A DNA stretch of 64,000 nucleotides from Apostichopus japonicus. Taxonomy: Eukaryota; Echinodermata; Holothuroidea; Aspidochirotida; Stichopodidae. The translations under genes and the position numbers were made by a program. The notes under the pieces are model-generated. The model saw only the letters and a list, made by a program, of their open reading frames with translations, searched no databases and was not told the origin of the DNA. Below are positions 22,176 through 36,700 of the stretch, one piece after another. The stretch spans positions 15,021,077-15,085,076 of the forward strand of contig NC_092582.1 of assembly GCF_037975245.1 (NCBI RefSeq), given 5' to 3'. Each line of letters starts with the position of its first letter. Within the stretch, counting starts at the first letter, position 1.

Positions 22176-25100
22176 GGCCGACCACTACGACGACCAGACA
22201 GGAATAATCCGCTATTCTCTTCGTCCTGAATGTTTCTTCGTGTGTGTCGTTCCCATCTCCCCGGTCAAGAGAGACGGTACATGCTATCTTCGTCACCTTC
22301 CTCATCTTCGATCTTCGCACCTCCACGGAGGGGTTTCATAAGCCCAAAGATATCTTTGTCATTGCTGTATTATTTATAGCAGATGGTTTCCATGCCAACC
22401 ATCTCTGTATGTAATAATTTTACTTGGAAGTGTCATGAAACCTTATCATGGGACAACGAAAGGCTCAATAATTGTGCCTGAAAGGCGTTTACTTGGTTAC
22501 AGCAAGCGAAACAGGGAGTGACTTGTAATTTACACTGTATTGGGGTTAGCAGGAAGGATGTGTAAGGAACAGGTAGGGTGAGAGAGAATCCATTTACAGA
22601 GTATGCATATAATGAGGTGTGATTGGTTGAATTATGCCTTCTGTAGGTAAAGCCTGTAAAATTCAAAGTTGACTGTTCTGAAGTTTTCTGTATTTGAAAT
22701 TTGTTGAAATGGTGTACTATGGTCATGACATTATGGTAACACCATTTCTTATTGCCTACTTTCCTTATATTTTAACACCCATTTCCCCCCCCCCCCACCC
22801 ATCCCACCTTCCCAAGCTCTTGTTTTGTTTACATGTATAATGGTTAAAGTCGTTCAGTTACTATATGAAGGTATTCACGGACATCAACAGTCGATGTAGC
22901 ACAAAACATTTCCTTCATAAGCAGTCTATTATCTTTTTAGGGTAGCAGGGTTTTGTTTTTATTCAGAATATTATTTTCAGGTCATGATAATTACCATTTC
23001 ATTTAATTGAGAAAATGATGAATCCTAGCAGTGGCTCACTCTGCAACTAGTGTGCATTTCCAAGACAAGATATTTTTGCATATGAAACTCTATCCCCTAC
23101 CTTCCCTCCCCCACCCCCATCCCCTCCTCATTCCATGACCATCACCTGATATGGGTATCGTTTTCATGATATTCAGTGGTTGTAAGTCTTGCTTAGTTAA
23201 GTGATACTTTCAACAAGCTGCAAGTGTAATGTTGTATGTAGTGAATTGGCTCTAATATTTACTTAATATTTCCACAGTGGTATGTATATGGGTACATCTG
23301 TGTTGACTGTAAAGACAAGGATATAGTGAATATGCATGTTGATGTAATAAACACTAAGGAACCAGTTCTGACAAATTTGCAATGTTAATAAGCACTTTAA
23401 TGACTTTATACTGTCCTCCCATTTCATGCTTCAAAGCACTTGTACTGACAGTATGAAGAGTTCCTAACCTTGATCTGATAGAAACAGGATATTCATATTG
23501 TCAGTACTATTGTTTTGTAGCATAAAAAGAAAAGTACAATGTACATATATATGGATATACATACATCTAATGTAGTGATATGTAATGAGTTGGAAATCCA
23601 GAACAGTGAAAAAAATTACCTCCACCAGGATTCAAACCCGGGTTTCCCATTTGGTATGTGAACACCCTAACGGACTAGGCCATATATATATATGTATCTA
23701 TATTTTTATACATATATATATATATGTATCTATATTAATATACATATATAGAGAGATATAGATAGATACAGATATAAATATATATATATATCTCTATAAA
23801 GGAAAATTGTCCCAACTGGGTTTAAACGTGCCATATACCTATTGCACAAAACAACACCATGAAAGTATGGGAATGCTTCGTACCTACATTTTCAGTCATC
23901 TACATGTAATGTACTCAATTTTTGCACATTTTCGTTGAAACTGTCATTTGCATTTGCATGGTCGTTTGGGATATGTTGAAACTTGCAGAAACCAAAGATA
24001 TTCAACTTATAAAAGATCTGTGATGTGACCTTGAAATATCTCTAGAAGTCTTTCTATTCCAGTCAAACTGGCTTTATTCAGATTTGTGTTGAAATGTGGA
24101 TTTCTCAACTCAATCAGTGTGTTGTTTACATTGATACTGCAAATTATGCCTGATTAGCTTTCCCATCAACTGACGCTGCTGATAGATTTAGCTAAATGTA
24201 TTTTAATTTCTTTGTGCATCCAACATTACATATGCCCTCCCCATTTACATGCAAGATGATGTGGTAATTGTAGCCAAGGCAATCTGTACTAGTCAGCCAA
24301 GTTGTTGCATCAAGAACTGTATTTCAGTCTGCAAACTAGCCAGAAAGAAAATAAATATAATATGAATAATATCCATAAAAAAGAATAAGAGTGTAAAGTG
24401 AAACAAGTTTAGTAAATGGGAATATAATAGTGAGAAAATTTTAAATATTATCAAGTTCCATAAAAAGTAAAAAATGAAGGGAAAAACAAGGTGGACAAGT
24501 ACATTCAGCCATTCTTCAGCGACCGTTGAAGCCACATGCAGTTGAAGCTCTATCGATGCATGTTGGCTGGTTGCCAATATGTCAATGTTGTCATTAATAC
24601 ATTTCAACTGTTTTAAATAGTCTTCACACTGTAAGGGCTCACTATACAAGCTTGCTCTTATAATTACCAATTTGTTTTTAAGTAGAATTAATTATTATAA
24701 ACTATCTATCCATTCCTGTCTGTTACATTTGCAAACCCAAAATTCCCTTCCATCTTTTCCCTTCCTACCCTATACGTGGGCAGATCCAAGGAGACCTATC
24801 ACCCCTCCCTCTCTTAAAATTTTTGGCATTAAAATTAGCTATAAACATATAGTTTTGATTTAAGGGGAAAAAATGGACATCGTGACCAAATTTTCAGCTG
24901 CATTCATTAAATGTTCATTAAATCTTCAGAAAATTCATATACTTACCCCTCCTCCACCCCATTTTGAGAAAACCCTGGATCGGCCATTGGCAAATTATTT
25001 CACCAAAACCTAGACTTTGCCTTTGTGAATACTTGTAAGCTACCTAAATACCTTTTGTAGTTGTCATGGGAACAGTTCCCACTGTGCCTTGATAACTTTC

Positions 25101-28100
25101 TTTGTTGTTTTTCTTCTCTCTCTCTCTACAAAATCATGCCTTTTGTGCTACAATTTTCTTCTTGTAATAATAAAAATCAATTGTATAGATCAGGGAAACT
25201 GACAGAAGATTGTCTCTTTTATAACACAGTGTTACTATAAATTTGTCTCCTGTCGATTCCAGATAGGGTGATGTGTATTGAAAGGAAGCAGAAAAAAAAG
25301 AAAACATACTATCTTTTAATCTTGAATGTAGCATATTCACCATCAACGTATATAGAGACAGAATTTAAGATTGCTAACCTGTAGAAAGTTGCTTATGTAT
25401 AATCGAGAAAATGTGATTAAGATTGAATGTTTGTGTTGATACTGAGTAGGTTCTGGAACCATTTAAAGGTCTGTTTTCTGGGAACAGGTGGTTTGAACAT
25501 TGCCTCTGATATATTGGGTTCATTTTACTCATTTTTTTGGGCAAAGTACTTAATGGTAGACAGATGTTAAACAGTTTTAACCACAATGCATCAGTGGCTT
25601 TAAGACATTCTGTGAAAAGTATCAAATTGCAATAGTACATTTGTCGAGAACAGATTCCCCTGAATCCTCTTCGATCGTAAAGATGCTCAAATCATCTCAA
25701 ATTGGCAAAAAAGTTTGTCCTCATAAATTATCATTTTGAGATTGCTTGGTTTATTTAATCATTCAAATTTTGTCCTAGATAGTATATATATAACCAGTGT
25801 CTAGAAATGTTTCCAGAATTTTCTAACGTCATAATGTCCTTTCACAAAGCAACCCAAATTCATAGGAATTGTTTTGCTCTCTATTTTGTCAAATCTTTGA
25901 ATAAAACAAAGAGATTAGTTGACATTTTGTTCTCTTAAGATATTGAAAAACGAAGGTGATGTTTTGTCGTTTTCCTGTTTTTGAAGAAAGAACAAAGCAA
26001 AGCAAAACCGTGAAAATGTAGGGAAATTATTGACATAGATAAAAAATTGTAAACCGTTGGTGAGAGAAAGTTTTATGTAGACAAAGAGATGTATTTTGGT
26101 TTTCAAGATGATTATTAATTATTATTATTATTATTATTATTTTTTCTCAATTTTTTTTTTTTTTTTTTTGTGATGTGAAAAAAAATGGATATGCGTATAT
26201 GATGGAGTGACTTTTTGTGTACTGAATCGATTCCTCTTAAACGAAAGAATAGTCTTTAAAAATTTTGATATAACTTTTTCTACTATTTCGTGAAGGTGTT
26301 TTTTTTTTGAGATATGTCTGGAGATGGATAAAATGTAAAGACTCAGTAAAAAATGATAATTCACGTGTGTGTTTTCAGATGTAGTAATATATTGGGGTGT
26401 TTATTATATAAGTATCATGAAAAATGTTTATACCAGGGCTTCAGTGATTTGAAAATTTCAGTCGACCATGCTCAGTTTTCCAGGAAGTCTGGGGACATGA
26501 TTGATGTTGACCCCCCTTCCCCTTGTTAAAAAACTCGGTCAGTACTTATATTTGGCTCATGAATGAACTTCAAAGTTTGCAGAACTTGTAAACAATAACA
26601 ACTTAGATTAAAGCTGTCTCTACCAACAGAAAGCAAACCAGGTAAAATTGAAATTATGAAAGGGCATTTTTGAATTTTTTTTTATTATATACTAATTCAA
26701 AGATATTATTCCTGTGACTATGACGGTACACATTCAATCCAGGGACAATTTTTCCACCTGAAATCTAGGACGTCTGGTTACATTATTGAATAGGTCTTTG
26801 TACCTTGCAGTCATACCCTGTTAGCATGAAAAAATTTACCCTAACATGTGAAATGTTATGCGTATAATAGCATGTGTGGATGAAATCCGTTTCATTTGGC
26901 CTATGGTTCTTCGAACATTGTATCCACAATGCAGCACTGTGGAGTTACAGTAACATGTAATTCCTACTGTCTGTGGGTTGAAATATGTTCATATATGTAT
27001 GGTCGATATACCACGAGTTCACGCTTGTGGCACTGTCCATTCAGGGAAGAATTCAGTCTTCAAATTTTTGGCAGCCGTTTTTGAAGGATCTGAAATTGTG
27101 TCACTTATAAATAACTATGGTCCCTGTAAAACGAAAACGATCTGCTTTTACATCTTTGGTCTCAATTAATATAAAATTAGTCAGTTGGTGATTAACGAAG
27201 CATTTTGGCAATGCAATGCTGAACGAAGTATTCCCTGTACCATGGATGAAACATGCTTTGCTCTCTTATAGATTTTATGGTCATTCATTTATTTCATTAT
27301 ATATTCAGGATATTAGCAGCTGAATTTGTTTCATATGAATTGGTGTATGAAATGGCCATGTTTGCATTTTCCATCAATACTTATAAACCTGTGTATAAGC
27401 TTTCTTTCAAAATATTCAACAAAGCTACAACCTGTTCTTTAAAAAAAAATATTAGGAAAACAACAATATATTTTGTTAATTGGGTTTCTATGCGATATGA
27501 GGTATACTAAACTTTCAAAGACAATAATTTTACAAGGGTATTAAGGGAATATTACTATTGGTGATATCGTCCATGTTTTCAATGTGATCCAAAGCTGTGT
27601 ACCCTTTCAAAAAAAACCAGCATAATTAAAATACTGTAGAAATTCCGGCAGAAATACACTAACGTGAAAGTTATTATGAAGTGATGTACAATATGACTTG
27701 TAAAAAGTCTTGTAAAACTCATTGTGAGGGACTCCCAAATTTCCTAAAAATTTTTTCTTTGAATGCATGAGCGAGTATTTTCATGTCATATCACCAATGT
27801 GTCACATTATCTTAAGGGTGTGAACTGTTTTATATGTAGCTTTTACACATACCTCCTCCAGTTTAAGTTATTATAGAGTGACTTGATGTAAATCCAAAGT
27901 TCTGAGTAATTCACAATTCAAAGGTTGTGAATTGCAAAACGGCAGAAAAATGAGGTACTGATTGGGTAGTAATACAAGCCATCAGAATTATTATAACAGT
28001 TGAGTATGTTTGTTCTGAATTCTACTGTCCACGTAAAGGAATGGGCAATACATATTCAGTGGTCATGCTGTATTGTTGGTGTAGTCAATGGTGAAGATAA

Positions 28101-30373
28101 ATTTTTACAAAAGTCAAAAATTTCCTAAAGAATGATTTTAAGTACAATATTCTGGATTCAGAAAATATTGACCACATTTTGATACCTTTTTAATTGTCAT
28201 GTCATACCCTTCAATGTAATCCATGGTTGTGAGTTGTCAATCTAAAAATTAGAGATTTTTTTGTTTTTGTGTAGAAATACATTGAAGTCAAACTCAATAC
28301 CAGTGAGATATATTTCAGTTTATGAAGAGTTCATTTACTCCTGGAACTAGATTTTCTGTTAATTGATTTTGTCTCTATCCTTGGTTTTGTAATGCAAGAA
28401 AGCTTCAGCCGAGCAGAACGTAAAGATATATGAAACACTATATATAAAATTCTACTATGAATTAAAGTTCATTGAAACTTATTTACAAAATAGACTTGAG
28501 TAGAGAAATACTTGACTTATAATGTACATTTGACCAAACTTTCAACTGTGTGTGCGATATCTAATATGTACATACATTTAACTGTGATATTGTGTGTTGG
28601 ATGATTTCAAAAATAAAAAAAAAGTACAAAAAATTTCAACAATTTTTGTTTCCAAGCCTTTTTTTGTCTTTGTTTTTGCATACTGTTATAACAAGGCAAA
28701 AATGCAACCACCCGTTTCATTTATATAATAAAATGAAAGAAAAAATTAAAGAAGAAAAAAAAGAAAGAAAAATGTTCATAACGTTCCCACATATTGCACA
28801 GCTTTCTCTCCAAATTGCTTTTTCCACCAACTTCGATATGCCCGGCGAATGAATCCACGAGAACCATTTTTTTTTTTTTTTTTTAAATTAACGAAGGAGA
28901 CATTTTGTACGAACTTTGAAACGAATAAGACAGGAATAATATAGCTTGCAGGATTTTCAATTTTCCTGTACAGACTTCTAGATCCTCAAATAGACACTGT
29001 TTAAAAGAGCCCTACAATATACTTTTCACAGCATGTCTCTGACAAATTTAGAATACCGGTTGGATCGTTTGTCACAACTTTGTGATAAACTTCATACATT
29101 TCCATAGTAACACAAACAGCAAGTTTGGTACCATCTATCGGTGCTTCTTTTAGCTTCACTTTGTAATCCCTTGAATTAAAGCGGTCCAATGAAACAGGTT
29201 TAGTTTAGGTTATGTGTCTGGATCTAGTTTTGATCTTCAAGGCTTCACCCTTCAAAAACATGTCGACTGTCTTAAACGTTATCATAAAGTATTAACCTAT
29301 TTAGGCCAACGGATTATACAGAAAAATTGAAATTTTTGTGGAATAATATCTTACCTAGTTTTGGGACCAAAATATCTTTATTTTCACTACGATGACATTC
29401 CTTTTTCCTTTATTTCTAAAGCTTTGCCGCCACGAAAATCCACACTTGAATTTTTTTTTAGTAAAGTTACACAACTGTCACAAGGTGCATAAAATGTGTC
29501 AAGGTTTTGAAACGGTTTTTGAATGCGAACCAGTGTAAGACGATGTCACATCATTGGGTTTGAATACTTGTTGAGTAACTTGAGGAAGAGAGAGTTTGAT
29601 CTATAGTCCACAAATAACATTATAGAGTACTGTGTCATGTTACATTTTGAATGTACTGAAACTAATGAACTACTGATTATATCTTTCTTTACATCCTTTG
29701 TATTTAATTCTTACCTTTACTTCATAAATATACTCGGCATATACAAGTTTAGCACCACCTTTTACCCGAACGTTTAAAGCCGTAGATTACCGATGAAAAG
29801 TTTGGGAAGAAAAAATGAGAAAAGAATGAAAACACAGTACCCCTGAAAATGCCACACAACGTGACCAGAATTGGTGACCTTAAAATAGTCAGGTATCTTC
29901 TTTTAAAACATTCCTTATTCTGAATCTAAATCTGAACGATGAGACTTTTCATTTATAGCAGATTTATCTAGCCTAATTGGCATCTCCACCTGTGGTCTGA
30001 CATACTTACCGTCATCAAGTAGTTACTATGCAGTATAAACCAGTCGAACTTAAAAAAAAAAAGTTGACCACAATAACATACTTTGTTGAGTTGGTATGTA
30101 ATAATGCACTTGTTTCTTTGGTAGAAAGAGAGAAAATGAATTGGTGGGAAATATATTACAATTGCATATATGGCCAATAGGTAAAGAAATACAACACCAT
30201 CTGCTTAAACATCAAATCGATCAGATTCAGATCCCATTGTTATTTGCTCGTAAAGTTGTCACTTTCTCTGACGTCCATTTTAAAGCTTTAGTGGATGAAT
30301 TTTGCATATAGTTTGCATGCATTATATGAATGTCGCTTCAGGCACCTACTGGACCTCTCAAAGATAATACGAA
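22176..30373. other. Intergenic region between NEK6/7 and POMT1, no gene recognised
   Basis: 8.2 kb between the convergent 3' ends of NEK6/7 (+) and POMT1 (-). The first ~170 bp are richer in GC and are probably NEK 3'UTR; a possible AATAAA is at 23346-23351. It holds a SINE (about 23565-23685), TA-rich satellites near 23680-23800, an ATT repeat near 26115-26140 and T-runs near 26150 and 28868. No open frame looks protein-like. Confidence 0.6.
23565..23685 (-). mobile_element. tRNA-derived SINE
   Basis: On the minus strand the sequence begins TGGCCTAGTCCGTTAGGGTG (A-box region), continues to ACCCGGGTTTGAATCC (B-box region) and then GGTGGAGGTAATT, with a short non-tRNA tail. The tRNA head spans about 23620-23683. 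It is flanked by TA-rich DNA and has no credible cloverleaf of a functional tRNA. Confidence 0.72.
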
Positions 30374-30743
30374 TTAAAGGGTGTGAAGACTCACGCAAAA
30401 AGAAACGTCTAATGTCCGTAATCTGTCCTAGTTTCGAATGAGGTGTAACAGAAGTGTTAGACACCACCATCGATCCCAGAAAATACACACATACAGCTTG
30501 CGACCATCGGTAATAAGACACTAGTGTACAGTCTGTACATACAGCTACGATCAATACCCACAGCACAGTGTACAAACAATACAGCGATGGACATCTCAGG
30601 TCCAGCTAAAGATAACAAGGTATCACGTTTCATTACTGTCTGAATTTTGTAGCGACAAGATAAAAACTTCACTTGCAAGCAACGGAAAGTTAACTTTTCC
30701 AGATGGCCGCACACGGTTTGGGGCGAGTCTTCAATGCCTTTAA
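30374..30743. mobile_element. TTAA-flanked MITE, copy 2, in the POMT1 3'UTR
   Basis: Same family as 212-559, bounded by TTAA at 30374-30377 and 30740-30743, with ends TTAAAGGGTGTGAAGACTCA and (reversed) TTAAAGGCATTGAAGACTCG. Long near-identical blocks are shared with copy 1. It begins 9-10 bp after the POMT1 stop codon (30753), so the POMT1 3'UTR almost certainly starts with or includes it. Confidence 0.85.
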
Positions 30744-30752
30744 GTGTCACTG

Positions 30753-33700
30753 TTACTTAAATTCTTCCCTGTAGATGAACCCCCAGCTTTCCCGCCACTG
30801 GAGAGACTTGATATCTTCCTCAGTTAGAGACGTGTGTCCGTAGCTGAGAGGCAAGAGTCTCACAAATGCCAGAAAAACGGACGTCAACCAAACGAGAAGC
30901 ACGGCCGTCATCACATTCCTCTGGATTGAGGATCTTTGGTTATTGAAGAAAAATTTTAAGTTTTAATTTTTACTGATTGTCACCATGATTTCCATTAAAA
31001 AGTTTGAAATGTGTGGACAGATTTGTGTTTTTCCTTCACGTATTTTTCCTACGGCAGCTTAAAAGTGCCAACAAGACAAGAATATCTAACCCTAATAAGT
31101 TGTCATTTTTCAGAAAATTGTTGATATAACGAGATGTAATAAGTTGACGTTGCAACAGTTTTTCATAAAATTGTCAAATTGCAGCATGTGATAAAAGAGT
31201 CAACTTTTTAACATTTTTTTCAGGAAATTGCTGTATTGATGAATTGCATTAAAAAAGGCATCATTTTATCAGTTTTTCAGCAAAACTGCCAAATTGCTCA
31301 CTTGGAAAGAAGTAAACAATTTAACATTTTGTAGAAAATTGTTGAAATGGCAAGATGTGATAAAAGTTGTCTTTCATCACTTTTCAAAAAGTTGTTGAAT
31401 TGTGAAGATAACTATAAGTAATCAATTCACAATAATTTTTTTGGCTAAGACATTATCTTGTTATCTGAACATTTCTCTGTAAAATATCAACTTATTACAG
31501 AAAAACAGGTAATCTTATATTATTATATTGATAGCACTTTTCAGCTGCCATCCAATATAATCTGAGTCTCTCATGTGTTTGATGGCTAAACTGTATATTG
31601 ACTTTGGAATCTTTGTTAAATGATCATTTGTTTTGTGTTTTCTGCTACCGACGCAACCCACCATAAGAGCTGTGGCCAACATTTGAAATAGCTTTTGTAA
31701 GTAATATATAATATACGACCTATGATCCCATACTGATGTAGTTTTTTAGTTTGATTGGTCAAGATTTATTTTCAATAACGATCTGTAGGTAACAACATTT
31801 TCCAAGATATTCTTTCGTGTGATTGAGACAGTTTACGACAAAGAGTTTCTGAGCCCATTTTTTTTTATTGTTTTTATAATTGAGCGATAGCATTACCTTC
31901 GTTTAAATTTGTCAAAGTGTCACTTAAAATGGGTGTCTTAGTTTGATTAATGGCAATCTTGGGTAACACTCGTTCAGATTTGGTAAAAAATCAAAATGAC
32001 CAGCGACTGCTGACGATGTAAAATGTTGCTTTAACATTGCGACTGGACTGCTCGCTAGAACATGTGACCTGACAATTTCAGATAGATCCATGTTTAAGTT
32101 TACGGCAATTTTAAACGAAACATACAGTGAGTCTGTTTGCTCCTGGAAGACGGATCTTACCTGAAGAGGACGTATCTGTACATCATCTCTACGGTAACGG
32201 GTAGGAGAATCAAGAGATGAAGAAGTCCGGGCAGGTAATGATGAAGAAACAGGGTCCGCTCCATCAACATGTATGGGACCAAATTGAAGACCCATCCTCC
32301 TACGAGTAAAACAGCCGAGAGGATTAATCTAGTCCACTCATCTGAAAGTCAAAAAGAGTGACAATGCCAAAAACATACCGGATGTAAAAATATGGAAATA
32401 AAAGTTTGTCGAATGTCGAAAAGTTCTGAAAGTCTACATAAATCACGAAAGTCAAAGAGAGTATGACGAATGTCAAAAATATGCCAAGAGTCTGTCATCA
32501 CGTGTTAAAGTCAAAACATGAATAAATAAGTTTAAAGTGATAATAATTTGGAATTCAAAGTACCATGAACGGCAACGTTTCTTGACAGTCAAAATATGCA
32601 GATTGTTAAAAAGTATGCTGAAAGTACAACAGACTGAATGCCCAAAATGTGTGTGGAAAAGTCCAACTTTGTTGACAGTCAAAAAATATAGTCGCCATTT
32701 TTCACAGCAAACATAATGGAGTAATATTAAAAGTCTGTTAATGCATTCTTCTATAACACAGATGAGACAATACCTGTCCGTGTTGGCCTATTGAAGTCAT
32801 CTTAAGTGTGGCCCATGATCACATTATCAACAACTACTTTTCTCAAATTTTCTAATAACAAGAGGGAAAAAAACATGCATGAAGGCCAAAACAACAGAAG
32901 GGGAGGTCTCTGTTTGCAAACTGTGTGGATTGCGTTCGTTCATTGACCATTTCGTACTCGACGTTGTTAAATGAATCACTTCCGACGCTTTCGTTACGTT
33001 ACCTGGAGTAAGGTCCTGACATTGCCTCCTCCATCGTACGGCCAATGTGACAAACATAAGAAAGAACAACACAGCAGCTACCAGACCACTAACCCAAGTC
33101 ACAGGGTTACCCAGGAAGTGAATCTGTGCCTGCCGAGGAAATCATTAAAGAGATTTCGATCAAGTTTATGAGTCTTTCCGTGAAAGGAGACAGAAGAGGA
33201 TTAGGAAATAGTTTCCTTTCGTTCTGCTCTGTTGAGGAATATCCTGTATCGAACATCTTTCGGTCAAACATATCAATCTTAAAGTAGTCAGTAGGAGTTT
33301 TGTTACTGAAATGACCGTATGCTACCCATAGTGCAGTTACCAGCAGATTTATCAGGCCAGGCCTTACAAGAGGGGATGGAGAGGGGGTGGGGGTGGAGGG
33401 AGCAGGGAAGTAGCCAGGGTCACTTAAGGTGGAGGGTAGCTTGTATATATGCTTTATGATATGAACTCATGGAAACAGTAGACTGCGGGTAGTAGTAAAG
33501 CCCACTTAACATTAGATGAAATATACCTGAGAGAAGTATGATATAGAGGGAGGTATTATGCTTTGTCGCAGTCCTTAACATACATGGACACGAGGTGCAC
33601 GACGACGAATGCGTATCCAGAAGCCTCCAATAATACCACAGAGGGGATATGTACATTAGTTAGCGCACCTCACTCTTCGGGTCACACACATTATCACTTG

Positions 33701-36700
33701 AATCCAGATTAATGGGACGAGTGGAGTGCCCAACTTTATATCCACAAATCCTTAACATTGAATAAATATAACCATTCATCTGGACAGAAATAGTTTCACC
33801 TTCACTTTACAGCTAGATAACACGGTCGATGAGGAAGATAGATGAAAGTTAGTCAAATTGCACTGAAAGACTTACATTTGAGTCTGGACTTATCCAGTAT
33901 GCCACCCCCCTGTTCATAGTGGGCCACTCCAAGGCTGAGGAACTGTACTGGTGTTCCTGGTTAACGTCACTATTGGCCCATAACATCTTCATCTAAAGCA
34001 GGGAGAAGCAAAAAAAAAAGAAAGAAAGAAGTGAATCACAACTATTTAACTTCACTCAAAAGAAATAAGAGCTATCTTAGCTAAAACTGTAGTGATACAC
34101 TATACATTGGTATCCATGTCTCTTTTGGCATTCCATGATAATCAAAAAAGATCTAAAATCACACCATACCTGGACTTCCAAAAACTTTTCCCAAAATCCA
34201 AGGTTGCCAGGGGACCAAATATCGGGTGGAAGTTGGTGGTCCTGAGAAGTAGCAGCTTAAATGGATATGAAAGGAAAAAAGAGAAGACAAATAAATGCTA
34301 AATCACAACAATGTAAAATGAAAACAACCACTTCCTTTTTTCACTGCTGGCTGTATGCTCATTAACCATGACAAGAATTACTCCATTAACCATAGGTTGC
34401 ACTTTTCAGCTCTCTTGACCTCAACTTACTGAAACTTTATCTCTCCTGCAAACAGACTGGTGAGTTTGGAAGAGTTGATTTGTTCACATTTTGCCATGTC
34501 TGCCTTGATCTGATAGTAATTTGGCTACTAGCTGTGTGAAGAGTTACGTAATAGATGAATAGGCAGCTCAACTAAGGTGCGAAATGATGGGACTGATCAC
34601 TCAGCTGACCAACTGGAAAAAACCTGCAGTTCGGTACAAACGGCGGGTTTTGGATGCAACCTATAGCTAATGGACACTTTCACGGCATGACAGAGATGGG
34701 TAAAGGATGCATTGAACACATTAGAGGAGGAACAGACTACTCTATCATCATTTCTCTTCAAACTTTATCTCTTTCTTTTAGCATTATTAAAAAATATTTT
34801 GACATAGCAAATGGGTAAACCATGTATGGTACACTATATTATAACATAAATCATATCATATAATATAATTAATAATATGAATTAAAAAACATTCCACCAG
34901 CAGGCTTGCAACTTGTGCTTGTCCTGAATATTATCTACTGGTTTAGATCTCCCATAAGAGGACTAATTTACTGACAGAAGCAGAATAAATCTAGCCCCGT
35001 AATATAGGCCTCGGAGGTCTTAATAAGTTCACGAGATGTCCTTCCAACCTGCAGATAGACGGTGTTCCTCTACGTTCCAGACCGTTGCCTCTTGTTGATG
35101 TATCCTGTCTGTGGCTACTTCGTATTGGTAAAAACCCCAGTCGGGGAGCTGATTACCGGTGAACTGAAGAGAATAGAGAAGTTTATAGCCAATGATTACG
35201 GCATGATTGAGGATATGGTGCAGCTTTAAGAGCACTCTAAGAAGTAGACATTACAATGAAAGTATCATGCAGATATTTATGTTAGTTTGTCAAGTTTAGT
35301 TTCTATATTCAATGGTATAATATTTACCACCCCCTGCCCCCCCCCCCCAACATCCCCTAAACCATCTCATCACTTCAAGAAGAATACTACAACGTCTGCT
35401 ATCAAATTCCTAGATTATAAATAAGGCTAGTGAGTCTTACCTTGAGAGCTTGATTCGTTGTGACATGTATCAGTCGAATATGTGAACTCATCGCTTGCCA
35501 AGTCTGGTTTGTCTTAGCACCATTTAGCAGTTCCTAAAAGGAGAGAGAAAAATCAAAATCAAACATCAAAACTAGCATATCAAAGGCAGTCATCTCTCTT
35601 TATGTCTTGATCAATATTAAAGACATGACCAATTCATGTAATAATATGCAAATGTCCCACTTCAGTAAAAATTAAACACAACTTCAATTATACAGTTGAA
35701 AAATATGTCTTGGTGTAGTTCCCTCCTCATACTACAAAGAAATGTATATGTGGTTCAAAAGAAAAAAAATTAAGAAAGAAACGTATCCATAATCTGCTCA
35801 ATCACCCGATTCTTGTTGTAGTCACAAAAATAAGTTAAGGTGGATATTGGTATTTTTTATCCACGATAGTGATGGTGTTGTATTATAACTTTGTCACACA
35901 TGTTTTTATGCATTTTGAAAGCATTGGTAGAGTATTGGTTAAGTTATTATCTAATGCGTTTCTGCATACAACCATGCGCACATAGCTTTTTTGATGTTGG
36001 TTGACAATACGCACAGTTACGGCACAGTGTATAGTTTTATGGTGGCAACAATCATCACTGAATTGCATTGTACTTTGTGCAATATCAATGGGAATTGTCA
36101 ATGGGAGTTAGCATCCCAGTCGCTTTTGTAATATCCAACTATTAAAGGCCTCCTTGAATGGCTATAATACAACACCATAACTATCTTGGATCAACTTTAC
36201 CAATATCCACCTTAGTTATCAAGACCACAACGACAATCGGGTGGCTCAATTCCGCTAAAATAATTTCCCTCAAATTTAACTTACGACATTACTCTGTTAC
36301 ACATCCCTCAATTATCAACGCACGATAGAATTGGCGATACAGGCAAAAAAGGTCTCCCTCGAACGAGTTTCCAATTTGGTCAAACTTACCACTCTCCAAA
36401 GTGGTTGAGCTGGAAAAGAGATGTTGTAATCGACGTAACAGGACACCTCCATGCACTGTGGAGACATTGGCGCTGCCACGTCATGACTGTTAAAACCAAA
36501 CAAAAACAACAACAAAAAATAGCAACGATGTCAGTTTATTCACCCGTTATATCGGATAGAGCAAAGAATTTACCGCAATCATTTTATCGAGCAAAATGGA
36601 AAGCAGACCGCACAAATGCCAAGACCAGCGGCATGGATATCTTAAGTTTAACCAAAGAGCGATATTCAGGGATGAGCCTGGGGTAAAACAAAAAACACGG

